From the NCBI GenBank assembly GCA_035548495.1, contig DASZSV010000053.1, positions 1-64,000 of the forward strand: DNA of 64,000 nucleotides, written 5' to 3'. The notes under the pieces are model-generated. The model did no database searches. It saw only the letters and a list, made by a program, of their open reading frames with translations, and was not told where the DNA came from. This document shows, in pieces, positions 42,643-51,733 of this stretch; the stretch's first letter is position 1, and each line of letters opens with the position of its first letter. A program made the translations under genes and the position numbers. Source of the DNA: CAILZL01 sp035548495 (lineage in GTDB: Bacteria > Pseudomonadota > Gammaproteobacteria > Steroidobacterales > Steroidobacteraceae).

Positions 42643-42835
42643 ACATAAAAACCCGGGATGGGGAAATTCCGGGCTTTGGCGTCCTCACAAGGGAGGAAGC
42701 GAGAGACGCGAGCGTCCTGGCAGACGCTCACGTACTCAGAGTGGGCCCGGCGAAATTAGTTCCGGCTGGCTACCCATATTTTTTCATGACATTCCCTTAA
42801 CTGATTGTTGACATATCAAGCACGGTTTCGCCGCT
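42613..42835. other. Structured intergenic region, possible small RNA on the minus strand
   Basis: It contains a perfect terminator (42620-42642), a CCCGGG...CCGGG pair (about 42652-42675), and GCGTC/GACGC pairings between 42680 and 42735. On the minus strand these precede the T7-tailed terminator. It may be the 3' end of the outer-membrane gene message or a separate transcript; no known RNA family was recognised. Confidence 0.4.
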
Positions 42836-43363
42836 TCAAAGGAAGGTAAACACCACTCCAACGGATGCCATGTTGGTACCGCTACCCACGTCAAAATATT
42901 CATACTCTCCGCGAATCTTGAACATCAGCACGCTGACCTGAATGCCGGCGCCAGCCGCAACGTCGGTACTGTCGCGCGATGACAGCTTGATACCGCTGCT
43001 GGTGATTTTTGAATTCCAGTTGATGGCCCCCACCTTGGCGAACAAATCCACCGGCCCTTTGTCGAGGAAGCCCACAGCAAATGCGCTGACGCCACGTGTG
43101 GTGGCCGAGTATGTAGCATCGGCCGGCTTGCCCATGTCCACATAGCTGGCTTCAACGCCGAACCATTTCAATGGTCTTACGCCCACCAGCACTTTGTATC
43201 CGGTGGCAGAATCCTTGAAATCAATATTGTTTGACGACGACGTAATGCTGACGTCCGCCTGCCCCACACTGGCGCCAAGATAAACGCCCTTGTCAAACGC
43301 ATGTGCTGACGATGTGATCGCAAGCAACACCAGACCTGATACAAACAACTGCAACTTGTTCAT
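42836..43363 (-). CDS. Small outer-membrane beta-barrel protein
   Basis: About 175 residues from the ATG at 43363 (AAAGGGG upstream). A signal peptide ends at SSAHA. The mature part is built of alternating strands with aromatic ends (GVYLGASVGQADVSI, YKVLVGVRPLKWFGVEASYVDMG, FKIRGEYEYFDVG) and finishes with the C-terminal Phe-x-Phe-Leu typical of barrels inserted by BamA. It resembles the OmpA-like / OprF N-terminal eight-strand barrel without a peptidoglycan-binding domain. Role unknown. A strong terminator lies about 200 nt downstream. Confidence 0.8.
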   Translation of the reverse strand: MNKLQLFVSGLVLLAITSSAHAFDKGVYLGASVGQADVSITSSSNNIDFKDSATGYKVLVGVRPLKWFGVEASYVDMGKPADATYSATTRGVSAFAVGFLDKGPVDLFAKVGAINWNSKITSSGIKLSSRDSTDVAAGAGIQVSVLMFKIRGEYEYFDVGSGTNMASVGVVFTFL

Positions 43364-43570
43364 TGCAAACACCCCTTTGTTGAACATCAAACACAAGAAA
43401 GCATGAATCATGAGAAATGCGCAAGCGTAATGTTGCTTATCGGCGTCATCCGTAGTTGCCACACTGTGCGGCCGGCACCATCGTTGACACGGAACCATGG
43501 ATGACCTTGCGCAGAATGGGTACGATGAATATGCATTGCATCCGGCATCATCATCAAAGAACCAATCATC

Positions 43571-43975
43571 ATGAAAGCAAACACACTGGTTTTACTGGCA
43601 CTGGCATTTCTGCTGGTGTTCTTTGCAGCAGGAGTACCGTACTGGCACATCGCCTATTCCAAAGTTGCATTGCCGGATTCATTGTACGGATGGCAACTAT
43701 GGCTGGTGCTGGCACTGCCGCTGATTCTCAGAACGTCCTGCAATGCAAAGTTTGCGCAATCCTTACTTGCCGTGGGTCTTGCCCTGCCCGCCGTGGTGAT
43801 GACAAGAGTGTTGGCGGATACCGCGCACGATCCCACTTCTCACAACCTGTGGCCGTTTGAAGTGATTATTGCAGCAGCGGTTGGACTGGGCACCGCGTTG
43901 CCGGGAGCGCTGCTTGGCGGCTGGCTGGTACGGTTGTTCAAGACGCGTGACGATGAAAATGTCACGGAAGATTGA
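43571..43975 (+). CDS. Hypothetical four-helix membrane protein
   Basis: 134 residues with about four hydrophobic segments (residues ~5-25, 42-58, 64-80, 98-122) and a charged C-terminal tail (FKTRDDENVTED). I do not recognise the family. No good ribosome binding site is visible before the ATG, but codon use fits the neighbourhood. It lies between the divergent outer-membrane protein gene and the convergent polA gene. Confidence 0.6.
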   Translation: MKANTLVLLALAFLLVFFAAGVPYWHIAYSKVALPDSLYGWQLWLVLALPLILRTSCNAKFAQSLLAVGLALPAVVMTRVLADTAHDPTSHNLWPFEVIIAAAVGLGTALPGALLGGWLVRLFKTRDDENVTED

Positions 43976-44000
43976 CCGGCGGCATATTCAAGTCAGCTGA

Positions 44001-46715
44001 TCAATGTGCCTCATCCCAGTTTGCACCCACACCAATGTCCACTTTCAATGGCACGTGCAGTTGCGCCGCCGCTGCCATGCGTTGCCGCACCGTGGCAATC
44101 AATTCATCCTTCGCGTCGACCGGCACTTCAAAAATCAATTCGTCATGCACTTGCATGGTGAGCCGTGCACCGAGTGATGAATTCTGCAACCAGTTGTCAA
44201 CGTCGATCATTGCACGCTTGATGATGTCAGCCGCAGTACCCTGCATCGGCGCGTTGATCGCACTGCGCTCTGCATACTGACGTAGCGATGCATTGCTGGA
44301 GCGTATGTCCGGAAGATACAGGCGCCTGCCAAAAACCGTTTCCACATAGCCCAGTTCACGTGCTTGCTCGCGTGTGCGGTCCATGTAGTTCTTTACGCCA
44401 GGATAGCGCGCAAAGTAGAGATCAATGTAGTTCTGCGCTTCGCCACGTGCGATGCCAAGTTGCCGCGCCAGACCGAATGCCGACATGCCATAGATCAAAC
44501 CGAAGTTCACCGCTTTGGCAGAGCGACGCTGTTCACTGGTCACCTGTTCGAGCGGCACACCCAGCACTTCAGCGGCAGTGGCCTGATGAATATCTTTGTC
44601 CGCCGCAAAAGCATTCAACAAACTTTCATCACCGGACAAGTGCGCCATAATGCGCAGCTCAATCTGTGAATAGTCCGCGGAAACCAGCACATGATCACGC
44701 GGCGCGATAAATGCTTCGCGAATACGACGGCCTTCCGGTGAACGGATGGGTATGTTTTGCAGATTCGGATCTGTGGATGATAAACGGCCGGTTGCGGCCA
44801 CAGCCTGATGATATGAAGTGTGCACACGTCCCGTGCGTGCATTGATCTGTTGCGGCAATTTGTCCGTATAGGTTGATTTCAGCTTAGCGAGTCCACGATA
44901 TTCAATGATCAGCCGCGGCAACTCATGTTCGGCAGCCAATTCTTCCAGCACATCCTCCGCAGTAGAAGGTTGACCCTTTGAGGTACGCCGTCCCACAGGT
45001 ATCTTCAATTTATCAAAAAGAATTTCCTGCAATTGCTTGGGCGAATCCACGTTGAATGGCTGCCCAGCCGCTTCGTGACAACGCTTGATCAGTTGCTGCA
45101 TCTGTTCGGCCAGCTGCTGGCTTTGATGCCGGAGCAAATTCGCGTCGATCAGCACACCGTGATGTTCCATGCGCAACAAAACTGGAACCAGTGGTTGCTC
45201 AATGGTTTCGTAGAGTTCCTTGAGTTTTGGTTCGCTGGCCAGCAGTGGCCATAGCGTTTGATGCAGCTTCAAGGTGACATCGGCGTCTTCAGCTGAATAG
45301 CGTGTCGCCGTGGTTATATCCACCTGGTCAAAACCAATCTGCCTGGCGCCCTTTCCGGTGACATCTTCATAGTGAATCGTGTCAACACCGAGATATTTCT
45401 TCGCCACCGAATCCATATCGTGTCGTGTTGCCGTACTGTTGAGCACGTAGCTTTCCAGCATGCTGTCGTAACGCATGCCTTGAAGGTGAATGCCATGATT
45501 GGCAAACACATGTGCGTCGTACTTGAGATGATGACCGAGTTTTGCAACCTCCGGATTTTCAAGCACAGGCTTGAGTTGTTTGAGCACCGCAGCGCGATCC
45601 AGTTGATCCGGCACACCGGGATAGCGATGCGCCAGCGGAATGTATGCTGCATCCGCACCATCAACTGCGAGCGCGATGCCCACAATTTCTGCCGACATGT
45701 ATTCCAGCGAGGTGGTCTCAGTGTCAACACAGATCAGCCCGGCCTTTTTCAATCTATCCAGCCATGCGTCGAGTTGTGACTGAGTCAGGACAGTTTCATA
45801 ACTGGCGGATATTTGCGGTGCCGGTGCGGGAGCATCAGGTGTTGCTTCCGCTGCATCGATTGCACTGGTCTCCAGTTGCTTCAGCAATGCCTTGAATTCA
45901 TAACGTTGGTACAAGTTTTTAAGTACATCAGCATCGGCAGCTTTTGCTTGCAATGCATCAGGCGTGACATCCAGTTGCAGCTGGCATTCAATGGTTGCGA
46001 GCTTGCGTGACAATTCCAGAGTGGAAAGATTTTCACGCAGGCTCTCGCCCACCTTGCCGGTAATGTCATTGGCGTGGCCAAGCAAGTTGTCGAGCGTCTT
46101 GTATTCTGCCAGCCACTTGGCCGCCGTCTTGGGTCCCACTTTGGGCACACCGGGAATGTTGTCCGAGGTATCGCCAATCAATGCAAGATAGTCAATGATC
46201 TGTTCGGGATATACATCAAATTTGGCTTTAACCCCTTCGCGATCCAGACGTGAATTGGTCATGGTATTGACCAGCGAGATATGCGGACTGACCAGCTGTG
46301 CCATGTCCTTGTCGCCGGTGGAAATAAGGACATCGATGTTGTCGTTGGCTGCATTGACGGCGAGTGTGCCGATCACATCATCCGCTTCGACGCCACTGAT
46401 GCGCAGCAACGGCAGCCCCATCGCTTGAACCATATCCAGCAAGGGCTGTGTTTGTGCACGCAGATCATCGGGCATGGGCGGACGATGCGCCTTGTATTCA
46501 GCAAACAATTCATCGCGGAAGGTCTTTCCCGGTGCATCGAATACCACTGCAATGTAATCCGGTTGCTCATCCTTGATCAACTTGTGCAGCATGTTCACCA
46601 CACCCAGCATTGCGCCTGTCGGTTCGCCCTTGGAGTTGGTCAACGGCGGCAATGCATGAAAAGCACGATAGAGATATGAAGAACCGTCCACCAGCACCAG
46701 TTTTTTGTTGCTCAT
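44001..46715 (-). CDS. polA: DNA polymerase I
   Basis: 904 residues with all three domains. The 5'-3' exonuclease (1-~300) starts LVLVDGSSYLYRAFHALP. The 3'-5' proofreading domain (~310-500) keeps its acidic pair in CVDTETTSLEY. The polymerase domain has SADYSQIELRIMAHLSGDE (motif A), KAVNFGLIYGMSAFGLA (motif B) and MQVHDELIFEV (motif C). It removes primers and fills repair gaps. It begins 11 bp after the lptM stop, so the two are probably co-transcribed, as commonly seen. Nothing abnormal was noted. Confidence 0.97.
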   Translation of the reverse strand: MSNKKLVLVDGSSYLYRAFHALPPLTNSKGEPTGAMLGVVNMLHKLIKDEQPDYIAVVFDAPGKTFRDELFAEYKAHRPPMPDDLRAQTQPLLDMVQAMGLPLLRISGVEADDVIGTLAVNAANDNIDVLISTGDKDMAQLVSPHISLVNTMTNSRLDREGVKAKFDVYPEQIIDYLALIGDTSDNIPGVPKVGPKTAAKWLAEYKTLDNLLGHANDITGKVGESLRENLSTLELSRKLATIECQLQLDVTPDALQAKAADADVLKNLYQRYEFKALLKQLETSAIDAAEATPDAPAPAPQISASYETVLTQSQLDAWLDRLKKAGLICVDTETTSLEYMSAEIVGIALAVDGADAAYIPLAHRYPGVPDQLDRAAVLKQLKPVLENPEVAKLGHHLKYDAHVFANHGIHLQGMRYDSMLESYVLNSTATRHDMDSVAKKYLGVDTIHYEDVTGKGARQIGFDQVDITTATRYSAEDADVTLKLHQTLWPLLASEPKLKELYETIEQPLVPVLLRMEHHGVLIDANLLRHQSQQLAEQMQQLIKRCHEAAGQPFNVDSPKQLQEILFDKLKIPVGRRTSKGQPSTAEDVLEELAAEHELPRLIIEYRGLAKLKSTYTDKLPQQINARTGRVHTSYHQAVAATGRLSSTDPNLQNIPIRSPEGRRIREAFIAPRDHVLVSADYSQIELRIMAHLSGDESLLNAFAADKDIHQATAAEVLGVPLEQVTSEQRRSAKAVNFGLIYGMSAFGLARQLGIARGEAQNYIDLYFARYPGVKNYMDRTREQARELGYVETVFGRRLYLPDIRSSNASLRQYAERSAINAPMQGTAADIIKRAMIDVDNWLQNSSLGARLTMQVHDELIFEVPVDAKDELIATVRQRMAAAAQLHVPLKVDIGVGANWDEAH

Positions 46716-46726
46716 GATTGTGTCGC

Positions 46727-46921
46727 TTATGGCGTGCTATTCTTACTGGACGAAGAGCTCAATGACGAACTGGAGGAGGATTGTGCACTGCCAGTGGTTT
46801 GTTCTGTTGTTGCAGGGGTAATGACAACGGGTTTATTTTTTTCAGGGAGATAAAGCGGGCCTTTCAGGCCGCAGGCCGTCAGGATTGTCATTGCCAGTAC
46901 CAAAGTGATCAGACGAGTCAT
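46727..46921 (-). CDS. lptM: LptM-like small lipoprotein
   Basis: 64 residues. A lipoprotein signal ends at TILTAC, followed by GLKGPLYLPEKNK, the hallmark of LptM (formerly YifL), which helps the outer-membrane LPS translocon LptDE mature. The C-terminal half is a Ser-rich tail of no fixed sequence. It precedes polA by 11 bp and begins 3 bp after the end of the broken paiB gene. Confidence 0.85.
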   Translation of the reverse strand: MTRLITLVLAMTILTACGLKGPLYLPEKNKPVVITPATTEQTTGSAQSSSSSSLSSSSSKNSTP

Positions 46922-46924
46922 GGT

Positions 46925-47227
46925 TTACTCAACGGTCTCAATCGCGTGAAGACATTGGCGTGTCTGGAGACGCCGCGCCAAAGTATAACAACCTATCACG
47001 ACCTCTTCCCATTTTGCTGCATGCGCATGTTTCCACACTGGATTGGCACGGGCCACGTGCCCAAGCAGCATGCCGTGTCCGCCTTGATCTGGATCGAGCA
47101 GAAATGGAATGTGATTGATAACCAGCTCATCATTGCCGCTGACAATCCACGTGCCCAATGGATATTTCACCACTACATCGTGCAAAACAGCTTTGTCCGT
47201 CACTTCAAAATGCGCAGGCAGATACTT
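46925..47227 (-). pseudogene. Remnant of a PaiB-type FMN-binding protein
   Basis: The frame reads KYLPAHFEVTDKAVLHDVVV, then YPLGTW, NHIPFLLD, GHVARANPVWK and EEVVIG. These are the first ~75 residues of the PaiB/FMN-binding family, which normally begins MY(I/L)P and has ~205-215 residues. The first codon is AAG (47225-47227) where ATG is expected, 5 nt after AGGTGA, and the reading leaves the family after VVIG and stops at 46925. So it has lost its start codon and about 60% of its length. A GTG at 47201-47203 could still start a short peptide. Confidence 0.7.
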
Positions 47228-47235
47228 GTTTCACC

Positions 47236-48090
47236 TCAGAACGCGAGCGTCACCACACCACCTACGATACATGCCGCACCGATAACCCGCTCAGTGGTTA
47301 CCGCCTCCTTCAACACGCGCGCACCCAGATAGGTACCTACCAGCATCGACAGTTCACGTGCTGGCGCAATATGGCTCACCGGTGCAATCTTCATTGCAAA
47401 CAGTACCAGTACATAACCAATGGTGCCAAGCACACTCACCATCATTGCGGGACGCCAGTATTGCTTGATCTCTGTAAATGCGCGGTCATGATTGCTGATG
47501 GCGCCCGGTGACAGCACCAGCACTCGAAAAATGTTGCCAGTGATGTCCACAACCAGAGGATGCAGCATCAGCACTTTCACTGCATAGCCGTCATTCAATG
47601 TATATGACGCGATGAATGTGCCGGTAACAACGCCCCACGACAAACCGCTGACTGACAACTGCCTGCCTTTGTGCAGCAATCCGGTCACCAGCACGATGCC
47701 GGTGATGACCAGCAACAATCCAGTAATGGAAGTAATCCCCGGCTTTTCGTGTAAAAAAATGGCCGCGCCAACGAACGACAACACCGGTCCCAGGCCGCGC
47801 GCTACCGGATATACCACTGACAAATCCGCAGCACGATATCCGGCCTGCAACGACAACGAATAACCCAGGTGCAACACCGCCGTACCGATCAGTGCAAAGT
47901 ACTGAGGCGCACCAAACACAGGATGCGTGGCGCTGAAAACCCATATCACCACCGGCAACCAGATGACGACAGCAATGAGGGAATAGATCCACACAAAGTA
48001 TCTGCAATCGGCAGCGCGTTTGGCAGCGAGATTCCAGCTTGCATGGCACAGTGCTGCAAGCAGTATGGCAACGAGGGCGAGAAGGGGCAT
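47236..48090 (-). CDS. EamA/DMT-family small-molecule transporter
   Basis: 284 residues with ten hydrophobic helices in two five-helix EamA repeats. The first ends around YPVARGLGPVLSFVGAAIFL, the second around MLVGTYLGARVLKEAVTTERVIGAACIVGG. DMT exporters move amino acids, nucleosides or metabolites; the substrate here is unknown. Directly after its stop lies the paiB remnant, and PaiB-like proteins often accompany transporters. Confidence 0.87.
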   Translation of the reverse strand: MPLLALVAILLAALCHASWNLAAKRAADCRYFVWIYSLIAVVIWLPVVIWVFSATHPVFGAPQYFALIGTAVLHLGYSLSLQAGYRAADLSVVYPVARGLGPVLSFVGAAIFLHEKPGITSITGLLLVITGIVLVTGLLHKGRQLSVSGLSWGVVTGTFIASYTLNDGYAVKVLMLHPLVVDITGNIFRVLVLSPGAISNHDRAFTEIKQYWRPAMMVSVLGTIGYVLVLFAMKIAPVSHIAPARELSMLVGTYLGARVLKEAVTTERVIGAACIVGGVVTLAF

Positions 48091-48135
48091 TTAAGATAAG
48101 TTCAGTACAGGTGTTGCAATCAAGTCTACTGCAAC

Positions 48136-48161
48136 GTCATTCCTGCGAAGGCGGGAATGAC
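48136..48161. repeat. dRS3-like dispersed palindrome
   Basis: GTCATTCCTGCGAAGGCGGGAATGAC between argH and the EamA gene; reverse-orientation copy of the family at 1431. Confidence 0.75.
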
Positions 48162-48205
48162 GTGGTGAGTTCTGATAGGACATCAAGTAGATGGACGAAC
48201 ATCCA

Positions 48206-49402
48206 TCACTTCAAATACTTCTTCCCCACCCGCAAGTAGGCTTCACGGAAAGGAATGCCCTCATTCTTCACGAGTTCGTATGCTTCAGCAGCAGCGTTGA
48301 TGGAATCATCCATGTGGATGTTTTCCTTTTTGAATGACACTTGGTTCAATGCAGGCGCAAGAATGTCGAGTGTGGCAAGACACTGATCAATGCTGCGGAA
48401 CAAGGGCACCTTGATCAATTGCAAATCGCGTTGATAACCTGAAGGCAGTTTCGCCACAATACCCAGCACTTCAAACAATGCCGACTGTGCAGCGGCAGAG
48501 CGGCCGCGAATCAGTTCGAATACATCGGGATTGCGTTTCTGCGGCATGATGGACGAACCAGTGGTAAATGCATCGGGCAATGAAACGAACGCAAACTCCT
48601 GTGTGTAGAACAGGCACAGATCAGCAGAGAGACGCGCAACATCCTGCATCACCATGGTGATTTCAAACAGCAACTGCGCCTCGGCCTTGCCACGTGAGAG
48701 TTGCACGGCGGTGACAGGTTCGTGCACTTCGTTGAAGTCCAGTGCATCGGCCGTAGCCTGACGATCCAGTGGCAAGTTCGGCGTGCCGTAACCCGCTGCG
48801 GAACCCAATGGACTTTTGCCAATGCGCCGCTGCACATGCGCCAGACCAATGGCATCATCGCGTAATTCAGCGGCGAATCCATCAGCCCAGAGTTTTACAC
48901 TGCTGGGCATGGCCTGCTGCATATGTGTGTAGCCGGGCAATGCAGTATCGGCCTCGCGCAAACCAAGATCATCCAGTGCATCGGCAACTTTCAGCACAGC
49001 ATTGCTGAGTTCGTCGGTGACATCGCGCAAATAAAGACGAATCGCAGTGAGCACTTGATCATTGCGCGAGCGGCCGAGGTGTACGCGCGCACCGGCCTGA
49101 CCGATACGTTGCGTAAGCAGAGTCTCCAGCGCAGTCTGTCCATCTTCCTGTTCGAGCGTGACTTGCCATTCGCCGCGCTCATGCGCAGCACCGATTTCAG
49201 TGAGTCCATTGCGAATGGCATCAAGGTCTTCGTTGGTCAACAGGCCTTGCGCATTCAACATCTCGGCATGCGCAATGGATGCACGCACATCGTAGGCAAC
49301 CAGACGATTATCCAGCGCATGATCCTCCCCTGCCGTGTATTGCAGTACGCGTGAATCGAGTGGTGCGCCTTTGTCCCATAATCTTGAAGGGGGTCTAGAC
49401 AT
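48206..49402 (-). CDS. argH: Argininosuccinate lyase
   Basis: 398 residues, shorter than E. coli ArgH (457), mainly at the C-terminus. It splits argininosuccinate into arginine and fumarate. The superfamily signature GSSIMPQKRNPDVFELIRG holds the catalytic Ser loop; VHLGRSRNDQV and the PGYTHMQQAMPSS His region are also present. It is the last gene of the leftward arginine cluster. The 206-bp gap to argB contains two dispersed GC-rich repeats. Confidence 0.94.
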   Translation of the reverse strand: MSRPPSRLWDKGAPLDSRVLQYTAGEDHALDNRLVAYDVRASIAHAEMLNAQGLLTNEDLDAIRNGLTEIGAAHERGEWQVTLEQEDGQTALETLLTQRIGQAGARVHLGRSRNDQVLTAIRLYLRDVTDELSNAVLKVADALDDLGLREADTALPGYTHMQQAMPSSVKLWADGFAAELRDDAIGLAHVQRRIGKSPLGSAAGYGTPNLPLDRQATADALDFNEVHEPVTAVQLSRGKAEAQLLFEITMVMQDVARLSADLCLFYTQEFAFVSLPDAFTTGSSIMPQKRNPDVFELIRGRSAAAQSALFEVLGIVAKLPSGYQRDLQLIKVPLFRSIDQCLATLDILAPALNQVSFKKENIHMDDSINAAAEAYELVKNEGIPFREAYLRVGKKYLK

Positions 49403-49458
49403 GATGTATTTCCATCTTGGTGGTCACACTCACGATGTGGCCACCAAGCTTTGAAGTT

Positions 49459-49577
49459 ATGTTCCCTCTCCCCTTGAGGGAGAGGGACCGGGTGAGGGGT
49501 AAAGAGCAAATCATTTTGCACTGTGCAAAATTTTCCACCCTCTCCCCAACCCTCTCCCATCAAGGGAGAGGGAGCAA
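49459..49577. repeat. Two dispersed GC-rich repeats between argB and argH
   Basis: CCCTCTCCCC-TTGAGGGAGAGGGACCGGGTGAGGGG (49459-49502) and CACCCTCTCCCC...CTCTCCCATCAAGGGAGAGGG (49535-49577) face opposite ways and can each fold into hairpins. Confidence 0.75.
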
Positions 49578-49608
49578 GAAACAAATCCCGAAAGTACACC
49601 CAACCTGA

Positions 49609-50529
49609 TTAACCGCCCTGTTCCGCTGCACTCAATCCCTTGATATCCGCAACAATCAACGTACCCGTGCCTTCATTGGTAAATACTTCGGCAAGCACAC
49701 TGTCCGGGGTTTTATACGAAATGCAATGCACGCGACGTACGCCGCCACGGATTGCATCTTCTATCGCTTTGGCTTTTGGAAGCATGCCGTCTTTCAACGA
49801 GCCTTGATCTTTGAGTTTCTTGAGGCCCGCAAGATCGGTATAAGAAACCAGCGAATGCGGATCTTCGAGTGACTCCATGATGCCGGGCGCACCGGTGACG
49901 AGAAGCAACTTCTCAGCGTTCAATGCAGCGCCAATGGCAGCAGCCACCGTATCTGCGTTGATGTTGAGCAACACGCCTTTGTCATCACAGGACACGGGAC
50001 TGACGACGGGCATCAATCCATCGTCCAGCAACTGCTGCAACACCTTGGCATCCACCAGATCAATGTCGCCCACAAAACCATAGTCAACTGTCTCACTGCC
50101 TACTTGCACTGGCGGACGCTTGTGGGCGCGAATCAAGCCTGCATCTACACCACTGACGCCCACGGCATTGATGCTGAGTTCGCGGCAGATGCCGAGAATT
50201 TGTGTGTTCACCAGACCATTGAGCACCATGCTGGTCACTTCGATGGATTTGGCATCAGTCACACGCCGGCCTGCGACCATGCGGGTTTCAATGCCCATGC
50301 TCTGCTGAATGCCCGTGAGCTGTTCACCACCGCCGTGAACAATGACAACGCGAATACCCACTTGGTGAAGTATTGCCACTTGTTCCATCAACGCGCGCGT
50401 CGCATCGGGGTTGCCGAATACACCGCCACTGGCTTTGAGGATAAACACCTTGCCCTTGTACATGCGAATGTACGGCGCAGCACTCTTCAGGGCACGAACG
50501 GTAACGAGAGGATCAGATCGGTTGGTCAT
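49609..50529 (-). CDS. argB: N-acetylglutamate kinase
   Basis: 306 residues of the amino-acid kinase fold. It phosphorylates N-acetyl-L-glutamate (or an N-acyl form). The Lys in VFILKASGGVFG, the IVHGGGEQLT substrate loop, the GFVGDIDLVD segment and the ATP region LLLVTGAPGIM are visible. It has no C-terminal GNAT (ArgA-like) domain, unlike the xanthomonad ArgA-ArgB fusion, so the first step must be done by another protein. A dRS3-like repeat separates it from argF'. Confidence 0.93.
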   Translation of the reverse strand: MTNRSDPLVTVRALKSAAPYIRMYKGKVFILKASGGVFGNPDATRALMEQVAILHQVGIRVVIVHGGGEQLTGIQQSMGIETRMVAGRRVTDAKSIEVTSMVLNGLVNTQILGICRELSINAVGVSGVDAGLIRAHKRPPVQVGSETVDYGFVGDIDLVDAKVLQQLLDDGLMPVVSPVSCDDKGVLLNINADTVAAAIGAALNAEKLLLVTGAPGIMESLEDPHSLVSYTDLAGLKKLKDQGSLKDGMLPKAKAIEDAIRGGVRRVHCISYKTPDSVLAEVFTNEGTGTLIVADIKGLSAAEQGG

Positions 50530-50562
50530 GGTTGCAAACTTCTATGTCGAAAAACTTTAAAC

Positions 50563-50588
50563 TGGATTCCCGCATACACGGGAATGAC
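50563..50588. repeat. dRS3-like dispersed palindrome
   Basis: TGGATTCCCGCATACACGGGAATGAC in the argF'-argB gap. Confidence 0.75.
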
Positions 50589-50629
50589 TCATCATGTATT
50601 AACTGCGAATCAAATTCGCAACGACGTGA

Positions 50630-51631
50630 CTATGCGTTGCGCAACAATCGATATAACACCGCCATCTGCACCACCATGCGGTTGAACGCTTCCTGAATGA
50701 CCACACTGCGTGAACTGTCGAGCACTTCATCATCCACGGCGACATTGCGACGCACCGGCAGACAGTGCATCAAATGGCAATCTTCTGCGGTGTTCTTGAA
50801 CCAGCTGTCCTTCACGCACCAGTCGTTCAAGTACTCACGCATGCGTGATTCAGCCTCATTGTCGCCATAGTGTTGCGGCGAACCCCATTCCTTCGCATAC
50901 ACCACCTTCGCACCTTTCAATGCTTCAGCACGATCAGTGGTCTCGGTGACAGAACCACCGGCTGCTTTTGCCGCAGCGCGTGCCTTATCCATGATGGCAT
51001 CCGGCAGTGCATAACCATCCGGCCGCAGCACTACCACTTCCATGCCACGCATCGCGGCCATGTGCACGGTTGCAGATGGCACCGCCAGTGGCAATGCGCG
51101 TGGATGATTCACCCATGACAGCACAAACTTGCCACGCTCAGGCACATTCAATTCATCCATGGTGTACCAGTCCGCCAAGGCCTGACAGGGATGATTGACT
51201 GCACTTTCGAGATTGACCAGCGGTTTGTCGCACAGGTCAGCAATCATTTTGAATTGCGTTTCATTGATATCCGCCTGCAAGTTACGGCCTTCGGCAAACA
51301 TGCGCACACCCAGTGCATCGCAATACGAAGCCATCACCGGCACGGCTTCTTTCACGTGTTCGGCAGCTTGACCATTCATCACCACGCCGCTGCGTGTTTC
51401 GAGTTGCCACGTACCCTGTCCGGGTGTGATGACAAACACCGAACCACCGAGGCGCATCATGCCGCTTTGAAATGAAGCGAGCGTGCGCAGCGATGGATTC
51501 ATGAACAGCAGGCCCAGCACCTTGCCGGCAAGTGCATGCGGATCAGGATTTTTCTGCAGGCGTGCAGCCAGACCCAGCAGGTCCTTTATTTCCGCACGGT
51601 CAAAATCAGCCAGGTCCAAGAATCGTTGCAT
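50630..51631 (-). CDS. argF': N-acyl-ornithine transcarbamylase-like protein (AOTCase/SOTCase group)
   Basis: About 333 residues from the ATG at 51631. Carbamoyl-phosphate binding appears as FMNPSLRTLASFQSG (SLRT, not the STRT of ordinary OTCase), NHPCQALAD and MHCLPVRRNV. The ordinary ornithine-binding DxxxSMG motif is replaced by YAKEWGSP, and the loop WQLETRSGVVMNGQAAEHVKE recalls the acetyl- or succinyl-ornithine enzymes. At the position of E92 of Xanthomonas AOTCase, by hand alignment, there is Ala. I infer carbamoylation of an N-acylated ornithine; which acyl group cannot be told. It lies between argD and argB. Confidence 0.8.
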   Translation of the reverse strand: MQRFLDLADFDRAEIKDLLGLAARLQKNPDPHALAGKVLGLLFMNPSLRTLASFQSGMMRLGGSVFVITPGQGTWQLETRSGVVMNGQAAEHVKEAVPVMASYCDALGVRMFAEGRNLQADINETQFKMIADLCDKPLVNLESAVNHPCQALADWYTMDELNVPERGKFVLSWVNHPRALPLAVPSATVHMAAMRGMEVVVLRPDGYALPDAIMDKARAAAKAAGGSVTETTDRAEALKGAKVVYAKEWGSPQHYGDNEAESRMREYLNDWCVKDSWFKNTAEDCHLMHCLPVRRNVAVDDEVLDSSRSVVIQEAFNRMVVQMAVLYRLLRNA

Positions 51632-51660
51632 GTTTATACTCAACCTTTTCTTCGTAGGCT

Positions 51661-51719
51661 GGGTTAGCGGTTCCTCCGCGTAACCCGGCATTCATATTCA
51701 TGGCGGGATACATCCCGCC
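51661..51719. repeat. Two adjacent hairpins between argD and argF'
   Basis: GGGTTAGCGG-TTCCT-CCGCGTAACCC (51661-51686), a dispersed repeat form known from many genomes, and GGCGGGAT-AC-ATCCCGCC (51702-51719). Confidence 0.65.
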
Positions 51720-51733
51720 CTGCATTCATTCCA

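Noticed and set aside
42640..42790. A cyclic-di-GMP (GEMM) riboswitch
   Set aside because: A GACGCCAAAGCC-like string on the minus strand recalls GEMM, but the second conserved arm and a downstream target gene are missing.
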